Positions 16,453-24,045 of a stretch of 64,000 bases of DNA are shown piece after piece. The number at the start of each line of letters is the position of its first letter. Position 1 is the stretch's first letter. Source of the DNA: an uncultured Deferribacterales bacterium (lineage in GTDB: Bacteria > Chrysiogenota > Deferribacteres > Deferribacterales > Mucispirillaceae); contig CANTXF010000012.1 in assembly GCA_947853665.1 (NCBI GenBank), positions 1 to 64,000 of the forward strand, written 5' to 3'. Position numbers and translations under genes: made by a program. The notes beneath the pieces are model-generated. The model worked only from the letters and a program-made list of their open reading frames with translations, was not told where the DNA came from and searched no databases.

Positions 16453-17316
16453 CTAAAAGCCCAGATCCGCAACGATGCTCTTAAGTTCTTCCCTCAGTTC
16501 CGGGTTGGCGGCCGCAAAATTGACGGTAGCTTCGAGAAGGCCCGCCTTCGTTCCGCAGTCAAACCGTTTTCCTGTAAAGCCGTAGCCGTATACGTCGTTA
16601 TATTTGGCGACATGCTTTAGCGCGTCGGTAAGCTGTATCTCGCCCCCCGCGCCAGGCGTCACGTTTTCCAGAGCGTCCATGACCTCCGGAGTTATTATAT
16701 ACCGCCCTATTATCGCCAGGTCGGACGGCGGGTTTTCCCTGGGCTTTTCCACCATGGAGCCAAGCCTGTAAAACCTGTCGTCCACCGTTTCCTTGACTTC
16801 CACTATACCGTATTTATACGAATCTTCCGGCTTAACCCTCATAAGAGACACAACCGGCTTTTTCACTTTCGCGTACTCGTCTATAAGCTGGGCCGTAACA
16901 GGTTTTTCCGAAAGTATGATATCGTCGGGCAGTATTACGGCGAAAGGCTCGTCCCTTACTATATCCCTGGCGCACAGTATGGCGTTGCCAAGGCCCAGCA
17001 TCTTTTTCTGGCGCACATAGGTAACGTCCACCATTTCGCTTATACGCCGCATATCTTCAAGCAGCTCCAGCTTGCCGCTTTTCTCAAGCTCCAGGCCCAG
17101 CTCCACGTTTATATCGAAATGGTCCTCAAGAGCCTTTTTCGTGCGCCCCGTGATAAAAATCATCTGCTCTATGCCGGAATTTACGGCTTCCTCCACCGCG
17201 TACTGGATAAGAGGCTTATCGATGAGAGTTATCATCTCCTTTGGTATGGCCTTAGTGGCCGGAAGCATCCTCGTGCCGAATCCCGCTACGGGAAACACCG
17301 CTTTCCTTATTTTCAC
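16453..17316 (-). CDS. galU: UTP-glucose-1-phosphate uridylyltransferase
   Basis: GalU makes UDP-glucose for LPS, capsule and glycan synthesis. The 287-residue length is typical. Motifs are AGFGTRMLPATKAIPKEM (nucleotide binding), PLIQYAVEEAV, FITGRTKKALEDHFD, AVILPDDIIL and the C-terminal RFDCGTKAGLLEATV. The start codon is GTG at 17316 with GGAGG upstream. It lies 21 bases after the MEMO-family gene in the same run. Confidence 0.95.
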   Translation of the reverse strand: MKIRKAVFPVAGFGTRMLPATKAIPKEMITLIDKPLIQYAVEEAVNSGIEQMIFITGRTKKALEDHFDINVELGLELEKSGKLELLEDMRRISEMVDVTYVRQKKMLGLGNAILCARDIVRDEPFAVILPDDIILSEKPVTAQLIDEYAKVKKPVVSLMRVKPEDSYKYGIVEVKETVDDRFYRLGSMVEKPRENPPSDLAIIGRYIITPEVMDALENVTPGAGGEIQLTDALKHVAKYNDVYGYGFTGKRFDCGTKAGLLEATVNFAAANPELREELKSIVADLGF

Positions 17317-17337
17317 AGCCTTATACCTCCGCCCCGG

Positions 17338-18129
17338 TTATTTTATTATTATGCCGGCGTAACCGACAACTTTATCATAATCGCCGGAAACGGCGCCGCT
17401 TGTGGTATGCTCCACAAGCTCTCCTTCGGAGGCTCCGGCTTTAGCGGCCGCTATAAGGCCCGCGGCGGCGGGATAAACCCCGCACATGCTGACGTCCTTC
17501 TCCATTACTGTGTCATAAAGGGCTTCCCCGTCAACGGCCAAGATTTGCTCTATTGCTAAAAAGTCTTTTTTATTAGTAATTTCCTCGTTTTCATAATGAT
17601 TCATGTCGGAGCTTACTATTAAGGAGCAGCCTTCCCGCCCGGCAAACCCGCTCAAATCCGTTCCGAAAGCCCTTATAGCGGACATACTCATGCCCATGAC
17701 CGTAATCGGGACTATTTTTATCTTCGGGTTGAAGTATTTTAATATAGGGACAGCCGTTTCAACAGAATGTTCTCTGACGTGGGCCACAATATCAGAAACC
17801 GCAGCGCTGCAGCGTATTACGGCGGAAGAAAGGGCTTCGTCCACAGGCACGTCTCCGAAAGGGGTTTCCCACGCCCCCTTATCCCATACGGCAAGGGGCT
17901 CTCCGAAACCCGTGTGGTTTACTCCCAGAAGTATTACAGTATCCGACAGGGCGGCTTTCGACAGGGTCTTGACCGCCGTGGCGCCGGAATATACATAGCC
18001 CGCGTGGGGAATCAGCACAAAGGAAGCCTCCGTCTTTTCCCCCGTCCATTTATGGGCCTCCATAAAGGAAGCAAGCTCTTCTTTTCCGTCAGGATAAAAA
18101 TATCCGGCCACGGCGGCTTTTCTTATCAT
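17338..18129 (-). CDS. amrB: MEMO1-family protein (AmmeMemoRadiSam system protein B)
   Basis: A 263-residue MEMO/AmrB protein, structurally related to class III extradiol dioxygenases. Family signs are REH-type metal-site neighbours: IPHAGYVYSGATA, ILLGVNHTGFGEPLAVW, AWETPFGDVPVDE, REHSVETAVPILKYF and SSDMNHYEN. In many genomes this gene accompanies a radical SAM protein (AmrS) and AMMECR1, whose joint reaction is unresolved; neither partner is in this window. It lies nine bases after an unknown gene and before galU. A biochemical activity cannot be assigned. Confidence 0.88.
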   Translation of the reverse strand: MIRKAAVAGYFYPDGKEELASFMEAHKWTGEKTEASFVLIPHAGYVYSGATAVKTLSKAALSDTVILLGVNHTGFGEPLAVWDKGAWETPFGDVPVDEALSSAVIRCSAAVSDIVAHVREHSVETAVPILKYFNPKIKIVPITVMGMSMSAIRAFGTDLSGFAGREGCSLIVSSDMNHYENEEITNKKDFLAIEQILAVDGEALYDTVMEKDVSMCGVYPAAAGLIAAAKAGASEGELVEHTTSGAVSGDYDKVVGYAGIIIK

Positions 18130-18137
18130 AAAATCCC

Positions 18138-18947
18138 CTATTTAGATTTTTCGTAATTAAGCGCCGCGGCAAGCCTGCCGTACCAGGAAGAAGGCATATC
18201 AACAGACGTGCCGAAAAAGCTGTAATCGTTTACAAGGGTCATTTTAGGAGACTGGCTGTTTATAATCCACGGATAAGGGTTTTTCATCACGCTCTTTTCG
18301 TCGGTCTGCTTAAAGGCGAATTTAGCCGCGGAAGGAATTATTTTCGCAAACTGACCCGCATGGTCCTTCTCTTTGGACAGGGTAAAAAGCTCCCCGCCGG
18401 AGCAGAAGGCTTCAAGCCTGGAACCGGAGCCGAAAAAGACGAAATAATCGGAGCCGAACGTTTCCGCCAGGTCGAAATCAGTTTCCCAGCGGCACAGCTT
18501 CAGGCTTCCGCCGCCCGCGGCGGCCGACGAGATTATTTTCGCGTCGGGATAGGAGCGGCGCACCTCCACGGCGGAGGAAAACTCTTTCAAGGCGTTATTA
18601 TGGGAATCGCAGCGCAGCATTCCCCTGCGGAACATTATCAGGTCCGTAAAGGAGCCTCCGGCAAGCTCGGGGCTAAGCATACCCAGGGCCTTGGAAACTC
18701 CCCACATACGGAAGCGGGATATAATGCCCCTCTTAAACATAAACACCCTGTCCTCTTTTTCCGCCTCGCCCTGAGCCTCTCCCGTAAAGCAGACGTTATA
18801 TCCGGCAAAAAAATAAAATACCCTTTTGGGTGTAACGTAAGGCAGGCCGGAAACGGACACCAGCTCCACATGTTTTCCGTAGGCGGAAAGCTCCCTGGCC
18901 ACCGTCCTCATATTGGAGGAAGGGTTAATAATAACTATATCAGCCAT
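18138..18947 (-). CDS. protein of unknown function in the mqnE operon
   Basis: The 269-residue product does not resemble a family I recognise. It starts with MADIVIINPSSNMRTVARELS, an alternating hydrophobic strand that looks like a Rossmann-type first beta-strand, and contains FMFKRGIISRFRMWG, GSDYFVFFGSGSRLEAF and a C-terminal SPKMTLVNDYSFFGTS. No signal peptide or membrane helix is evident. Its ATG overlaps the mqnE end by eight bases and its stop is eight bases before the MEMO gene, so it is translationally coupled to mqnE. It is not MqnA or MqnD by motif. The function is unknown. Confidence 0.7.
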   Translation of the reverse strand: MADIVIINPSSNMRTVARELSAYGKHVELVSVSGLPYVTPKRVFYFFAGYNVCFTGEAQGEAEKEDRVFMFKRGIISRFRMWGVSKALGMLSPELAGGSFTDLIMFRRGMLRCDSHNNALKEFSSAVEVRRSYPDAKIISSAAAGGGSLKLCRWETDFDLAETFGSDYFVFFGSGSRLEAFCSGGELFTLSKEKDHAGQFAKIIPSAAKFAFKQTDEKSVMKNPYPWIINSQSPKMTLVNDYSFFGTSVDMPSSWYGRLAAALNYEKSK

Positions 18948-19950
18948 AAACTTTTATTTCCTTGTAAAACGAATCCCGCTCCACGGGAATAAGCCCGGCG
19001 GATTTTACCATGTAAACGATATTTTCAGCCGTCATGGCTTCCTTCGTGCGGCCTCCGGCGGCGCGGGCTATATTTTCCTTCACTATCGTGCCGTCAAGGT
19101 CGTCCGCCCCCGTCCGGAGGGCTATCTGGGCCGTTTTTTCTCCCAGCATTACCCAGTAGGCCTTTATGTGGGGAACGTTATCGAGGACTATTCTGGCGGC
19201 GGCGACGGCTTTTATATCGTCGATACCAGTCGCGCGGCGCCTGCCGCTTAAAAAGGTGCCGTCCGGCTGAAAGGACAGGGGGATAAAAGCCGTGAACCCT
19301 CCCGTCTTTTCCTGAAGCTCCCTTATTCTGACAAGGTGGCGGAATTTATCGTCGTCATTTTCAAGGTGACCGTAAAGCATGGTGGCGTTAGTGGTTATCC
19401 CAGTTTTGTGGGCCGTTTCGTGTATTTCGAGCCACCTTTCGGCGGGTATTTTTTCAGGGCATATACTGCCGCGCACGGATGGGGCGAATATTTCCGCGCC
19501 GCCGCCAGGCATCATTTCAAGGCCGGCTTTTTTCAGCCTTTCCAGCACGCCGCCTGCGGAAAGACCTGAAACGGACGAAAAATAGTCTATCTCCACGGCG
19601 GTAAAGCCTTTTACGGTTTTCTCCGGAAAGGCTTTTTTAAGCTCCGAAACCATTTCCACGGCGTAATCCAGGCCGAAATCAGGATGAAGGCCGCCTACCA
19701 CGTGTATCTCGGAAGCGTCCCCGCCTTTTTCCGCAACGTATTTCACAGCGCCCTCAACGGACATGGAATAAGCGCCGTCCTCGCCTTTATTTTTTGCAAA
19801 AGCGCAGAATTTACAGTGGTTTACGCAGATATTCGTATAATTGAGATGAATATTGCGCACAAAAAACGTTTTCAGGCCCCATTTGCCCCGCCTTACGGCG
19901 TCGGCCTTTTCTATCATCTCATGGAAATCCATTGAAAAAGGATTACGCAC
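18940..19950 (-). CDS. mqnE: aminofutalosine synthase (radical SAM)
   Basis: MqnE is the radical SAM enzyme of the futalosine pathway; it builds 6-amino-6-deoxyfutalosine from the carboxyvinyl-oxybenzoate intermediate on the way to menaquinone. The 336-residue protein has CxxxCxxC at Cys42, Cys46 and Cys49 (NICVNHCKFCAF), then IHVVGGLHPD, MMPGGGAEIF, TNATMLYGHLE, ELQEKTGGF and PHIKAYWVMLG, which separate MqnE from MqnC. The start is GTG at 19950. It heads a seven-gene run down to DUF2062; no other mqn gene is in the window. Confidence 0.93.
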   Translation of the reverse strand: MRNPFSMDFHEMIEKADAVRRGKWGLKTFFVRNIHLNYTNICVNHCKFCAFAKNKGEDGAYSMSVEGAVKYVAEKGGDASEIHVVGGLHPDFGLDYAVEMVSELKKAFPEKTVKGFTAVEIDYFSSVSGLSAGGVLERLKKAGLEMMPGGGAEIFAPSVRGSICPEKIPAERWLEIHETAHKTGITTNATMLYGHLENDDDKFRHLVRIRELQEKTGGFTAFIPLSFQPDGTFLSGRRRATGIDDIKAVAAARIVLDNVPHIKAYWVMLGEKTAQIALRTGADDLDGTIVKENIARAAGGRTKEAMTAENIVYMVKSAGLIPVERDSFYKEIKVYG

Positions 19951-20071
19951 CTTGTCTTTCTCCGAAAAATTAAATCAGATTAAGTTTATATACCAATCCG
20001 GCGGGAAAATAAAGAAATAAACAGAAAAGTAATAATCCGGCGCACGGCGGGGGCAAAACCTTATCCGCCGT

Positions 20072-20100
20072 AAAAGCCGCAGGGCCGCTGGCTGCGGAAA
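20072..20100 (-). terminator. possible terminator of the membrane-protein gene
   Basis: On the minus strand a CCGCAG/CTGCGG stem with a nine-base loop is followed by CTTTT, 25 bases past the stop at 20123. The T-run is short. Confidence 0.4.
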
Positions 20101-20122
20101 GAAAAGACGCCGAAAGAAGCCG

Positions 20123-21112
20123 CTAGAGCCCGGCTCCGGACGTATTTTTAAGCCTGAACCCCACAAAGACGAGCATAACTATAAAAGCCGCGGCCAGGCA
20201 TATCTGGAGAGGAACGGCGTAAGGGCCGGGAAAGCGGGTGCTTAAAAAAACGCCCGCCCAGCAGTAAGTGCCCACGGCCCCGGAAACAAGGGCTAAACGG
20301 TGGGCGGCCGACCAGATGAGGCTTTTTGACGCGGCGGATATATAAACCGCCGCGCAGATATCCGCCGCAAGGATCACAAATACGGTAACAAAAGCGGGAA
20401 CGTGCCAGGCTCTGCCGCCGAAAATCCAGAAAAGCATCATAACGCCCGTAACCGAGAAAGAAAAAATCCCCGTCCACAGGGGGCCGGGCGCGCGTCTTTT
20501 TGAAGGGGAAACGGGCCGGTTCCGGCGGAACCTGAAAAACAGCCCTATCCCCGCTGCGATAAAAACCGCCGCGATAACGTACTGAAAAGCGGCCGGGATA
20601 AATCTTTCCGTATGATAAGTGCCCAAAGCAATAAGAGCCGCTCCCGCCGCGTATAATACGGCCGAGACCGCAAGACCCGGCAAGCCCAGCCACGGCTCCC
20701 TGCGGCGGCGGTAAAAAACAAGCTCCGATAAGGCCACGGGAACAAGAATACTCCATATTACGTGAAGGCTCAAAATAAAAGTCATCTGCACGGCGCTGAC
20801 GCCCAGGGCGGGAATATACCCGTAATCGAGCAGGCGCAGGCCCATCCAGTCCGGATTAAACAAAGTGCAGGTGGATAAGCCCTCCTCTACGGCGGCGTAA
20901 GAAAAAGCAAGCGCGGCCATAGCCGGATAGCCTCCGCCGAAGCGCCTTACGGTCTCCCTGATAAGCAAGGCTCCGAAGCCGTATATGGGGGTAACGAAAA
21001 TAAAAGCGGGAAATATATCCGTAAGCGGCATACTGGCAAGCAGGTATTCCGCCGTAAGAGGCGCCGTAAAAACAAGAAAGACGGCGGGTAAAATTCTTTT
21101 TAAAAAACCCAC
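20123..21112 (-). CDS. polytopic inner-membrane protein, function unknown
   Basis: The 329-residue protein is hydrophobic through most of its length, with about nine predicted membrane helices separated by short basic loops (for example RFRRNRPVSPSKRR). Motif-like blocks are LLIRETVRRFGGGYPAM and AVEEGLSTCTLFNPDWMG near the N-terminus; similar Arg-Glu and Asn-Pro patterns occur in uncharacterised membrane proteins, but I cannot name a family. The start is GTG at 21112 with GGGAG upstream. It appears monocistronic, separated from mqnE by 170 bases and from gspF by repeat copy E. Confidence 0.7.
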   Translation of the reverse strand: MGFLKRILPAVFLVFTAPLTAEYLLASMPLTDIFPAFIFVTPIYGFGALLIRETVRRFGGGYPAMAALAFSYAAVEEGLSTCTLFNPDWMGLRLLDYGYIPALGVSAVQMTFILSLHVIWSILVPVALSELVFYRRRREPWLGLPGLAVSAVLYAAGAALIALGTYHTERFIPAAFQYVIAAVFIAAGIGLFFRFRRNRPVSPSKRRAPGPLWTGIFSFSVTGVMMLFWIFGGRAWHVPAFVTVFVILAADICAAVYISAASKSLIWSAAHRLALVSGAVGTYCWAGVFLSTRFPGPYAVPLQICLAAAFIVMLVFVGFRLKNTSGAGL

Positions 21113-21160
21113 AGGGGCATCTCCCTGATCTGCCGCGGATAAATTTATCCGGCGATTATA

Positions 21161-21376
21161 CCCTTACGCAGATTAATAAAGTTACGGGAAATATTTATAA
21201 CACGGCGGCCTGCTCGTATCAACGGATAATATCGTCCTAAACGTCCGGCAAGGCGCCGTCTGAACAGGCTTTTACCCCGGAGTTTGCCCTGCCTGCGCGG
21301 GTCTTGATCACGAATGTTTTTGACGATGCGAAGATGATATTAACAGATACGTTCCTTAACTGTACGAGTTAAGGGG
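21161..21376. repeat. dispersed MITE-like repeat, copy E
   Basis: A complete copy in B orientation. It starts CCCTTACGCAGATTAATAAA and ends in the reverse complement of the left arm (TTAAGGGG at 21369-21376), followed by ATAGCCGCC. The inner GGCAAGGCGCCGTCTGAA and GCGGGTCTTGATCACGAATG segments match the other copies. Its distal end lies 12 bases from the gspF stop. Confidence 0.8.
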
Positions 21377-21387
21377 ATAGCCGCCGT

Positions 21388-22587
21388 TTATTTTACAAGA
21401 GTATTCATCTGGAAAAGAGGCTCCATGATTGAAACCACGATAAACCCTACAAGAACGCCTATAAACACTATGAAAAGAGGCTCTATTATCGAAACGAAGG
21501 AGGAGAGGAACTTATCCACCTGCTTGGAGTAAAATTCGTTTACCCTTTCGAGAAGCTCCGGCATATTGCCGGAGGATTCGCCGGTGGAAACGGCGGCGGG
21601 AAAAAGCTCCGGAAACATGGCCCCGTTCCGCACAGCCACAGAAAACCTTGTGCCGGACTGTACCGACGTGCGCACCTCCGCAACCACTTCCCTGAGGTAG
21701 CGGTTGTTTATCGTTTCACCGGCAAAGTGTATGGCGTCAGTAAGAGGCAGGCCCTCTTTAAGCTGAAAGGCAAGCACGTGGGCGAACTTCGCCACGGATA
21801 CGTCGGCTACGATGTTCATCCGGTAAAGCCTCTTATCCACGATAAGGCGAAATTTTTTATTATTTTTATACATATAGCGTATGAAAAATATTACGAGCAG
21901 TACGAAAACAAGCAGGAAAAGGCCGTATTTGCCCATGAACCTGGAAAGGCTAAGCAAAAACTGCGTGGCCGCCGGTATATCCTGCTTCATGGAAGCGAAT
22001 ATGGATTCCATCTTAGGCACTACGAAAGTAAGCAAAAAGCCCAGCACGCCCATACCGAGAACGAGTATCGTCATGGGATAAATCATGGCGGAGCTGAGCT
22101 TGTCGGAATTTTTACGCTTGTCCTCCTCGTAGACTGCGATATCCGCAAGCACGGAAGAAAGCCTGCCCACCTGCTCGGAGGCTTTTATAAGGTTTACGTA
22201 CATGGCGTCGAAAATATTGGGATATCTCGAAAGAGCCTCGGAGAAACGCATACCCTCCGACACCCGGGCGGCCGATTCCAGCAGGGCGTTTTTGAGCTTA
22301 GGCTGTTTCGTGCTTTTTGCTATTATCTTGAGGGCTTCCACAAGGGGTATGCCGCTGCGCAGAAGAAGCGAAAGCTGGAAAAACGTGTCCGCAAGGTTTT
22401 TTTTGTGGGAAAAAAGGGCCTCGATATTTTCAAACCGGCTGCGCTTCAGACGCACGTCGGATACTTCCGTAACGAAGATGCCCTCCGCCAGCAGCTCGCC
22501 GGTAAGGGACTGGCGGGAAGCCGATTCCCTTATGCCTTTAACGTCCTTTCCTTTTTTAGATACGCCTTTATAGCTGAACGTGGCCAT
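21388..22587 (-). CDS. gspF: type II secretion inner-membrane platform protein GspF
   Basis: GspF is the polytopic core of the T2SS platform. The 399-residue product has two repeated T2SSF domains, about residues 70-190 and 270-390, each with the conserved FFxQLxxLLxSGIPLxEAL pattern (FFQLSLLLRSGIPLVEAL; FAHVLAFQLKEGLPLTDAI), and hydrophobic helices near 165-190, 215-235 and 370-390. It is the last gene of the leftward gspC-D-E-F unit, three bases after gspE. Confidence 0.96.
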   Translation of the reverse strand: MATFSYKGVSKKGKDVKGIRESASRQSLTGELLAEGIFVTEVSDVRLKRSRFENIEALFSHKKNLADTFFQLSLLLRSGIPLVEALKIIAKSTKQPKLKNALLESAARVSEGMRFSEALSRYPNIFDAMYVNLIKASEQVGRLSSVLADIAVYEEDKRKNSDKLSSAMIYPMTILVLGMGVLGFLLTFVVPKMESIFASMKQDIPAATQFLLSLSRFMGKYGLFLLVFVLLVIFFIRYMYKNNKKFRLIVDKRLYRMNIVADVSVAKFAHVLAFQLKEGLPLTDAIHFAGETINNRYLREVVAEVRTSVQSGTRFSVAVRNGAMFPELFPAAVSTGESSGNMPELLERVNEFYSKQVDKFLSSFVSIIEPLFIVFIGVLVGFIVVSIMEPLFQMNTLVK

Positions 22588-22590
22588 AAA

Positions 22591-24042
22591 TTATTCCACA
22601 CGGGTGACGGAAAGGACTTCTTCCGGCGTAGTAACGCCTTTAAACACAAGCTCCGCGCCGTATTCGAACATTGTCCTGAAACCGTTTTTCCTGGCGGCTT
22701 CCCGTATTTCAAAAGCGGAGGCCCGTTTATTTATAAGCCTTCTGAGGTCGTCCGTTATCTCAAGCATTTCAAAAACGCCTACCCTGCCCCTGTAACCCGT
22801 GTTAAAGCAGTGCTCGCACCCGCGGCCCTTTTTATATTCCGTTATTTCCACGCCGGCTTTTTTAAAGGTTTCCCTTATAATGTCGTCGGCAGCCGTCATT
22901 TCACCGCAGTGAGGGCATACCTTGCGCACAAGCCTCTGGCCTATTACGATAAGCAGGGACGACGATATGAGAAAAGGCTCCACTTCCATTTCGATAAGCC
23001 TGGCTATGGCTGTGGGAGAGTCGTTGGTGTGGAGGGTGGATAAAACCAGGTGGCCGGTAAGGGAGGCCTGTATGGCGGCTTCGGCCGTTTCGTTGTCCCT
23101 TATTTCGCCTACGAGTATTATGTCCGGGTCCTGCCGGAGAAAGGTCTTTATGGCGGAGGCGAAAGTAAGGTTCACGGCGGCGTTCATCTGCACCTGGGTA
23201 ACGTTGTCTATATGGTATTCCACCGGGTCCTCTATCGTGACCACGTTTTTATTTTCCCTGTTCATGGCAAGGAGAGAGGCGTAAAGCGTGGTGGTTTTAC
23301 CGCTTCCCGTAGGGCCGGTAACGAGTATTATGCCGTTTGGCCTGTCGAGATAGGGGCGGAATCTGCCGTAAAGCTCCCCGTCAAGGCCTATCTGCTTTAA
23401 AGAGGTAAAATCCGACGATCTTTCGAGTATCCTTAAAACCGCCTTCTCCCCGTTTATGGACGGCATTGTGGAAACCCTTATATCTATTACCCTGTTGCCT
23501 ATTTTCAGGTTTATGCGGCCGTCCTGGGCGCGGCGTGTCTCGGCCACGTCGAGCTGGCCCACGACCTTGATACGGGCAAGTATGGGGTCGTGGACGCTTT
23601 TAGGATAGCGCTTTATAGTGTTGAGACTGCCGTCCACCCGGATGCGTATAAGGAAGGCCCCGTCCCTGCCCTCAAAATGTATATCGCTGGCCCCGCTTTT
23701 TACCGCGTGGATGATTATCTGATTAACGAGCTTTATAACCGGCGCGTCGTCGTAGGATGCGGTAAGGATGTTGGCTTCGTCCTCGGTTATGTCCTCCGCG
23801 TCGCCGCCTTCCACGTCTCCCACCTCGCCGCCGAAGCTCTCCAGTATCTCCATTACCCGGTGCTTGTCCGCCCGGCGGTATTCCGGCGTTATCCCCATGG
23901 AAAAGCTCATAAAGCGGGATTTTTGCAGCCCCGTTTCGTCCGCGTAGAGGAAAACTACCTTTCCGTCCTCCTCAAGGGGCACGAAATCGCTTTTGTCGGG
24001 AAATTTAAGATAGCTGGCTTTGAGAGTTTCAAAATCGCCCAT
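22591..24042 (-). CDS. gspE: type II secretion ATPase GspE
   Basis: The cytoplasmic motor ATPase of the T2SS. The 483-residue protein has a short N-terminal domain and a C-terminal AAA-like ATPase with Walker A VTGPTGSGKTTTLY, the Asp-box EDPVEYHIDNVTQVQ, Walker B ILVGEIRDNETAE and the His-box HLVLSTLHTNDSP. The zinc-binding tetracysteine CPHCGEM...GRGCEHC is present, as in true GspE/PilB ATPases. It lies three bases from both gspD and gspF. Confidence 0.97.
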   Translation of the reverse strand: MGDFETLKASYLKFPDKSDFVPLEEDGKVVFLYADETGLQKSRFMSFSMGITPEYRRADKHRVMEILESFGGEVGDVEGGDAEDITEDEANILTASYDDAPVIKLVNQIIIHAVKSGASDIHFEGRDGAFLIRIRVDGSLNTIKRYPKSVHDPILARIKVVGQLDVAETRRAQDGRINLKIGNRVIDIRVSTMPSINGEKAVLRILERSSDFTSLKQIGLDGELYGRFRPYLDRPNGIILVTGPTGSGKTTTLYASLLAMNRENKNVVTIEDPVEYHIDNVTQVQMNAAVNLTFASAIKTFLRQDPDIILVGEIRDNETAEAAIQASLTGHLVLSTLHTNDSPTAIARLIEMEVEPFLISSSLLIVIGQRLVRKVCPHCGEMTAADDIIRETFKKAGVEITEYKKGRGCEHCFNTGYRGRVGVFEMLEITDDLRRLINKRASAFEIREAARKNGFRTMFEYGAELVFKGVTTPEEVLSVTRVE

Positions 24043-24045
24043 ATA

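Noticed and set aside
16395-16472. Longer Hsp20 start at 16472
   Set aside because: It would overlap galU and lacks a good ribosome-binding site, while ATG 16394 has GGGGGA directly upstream.
18138-18947. MqnA or MqnD identity for the gene downstream of mqnE
   Set aside because: The periplasmic-binding-like motifs of MqnA/MqnD are absent; only the operon position suggests a menaquinone role.
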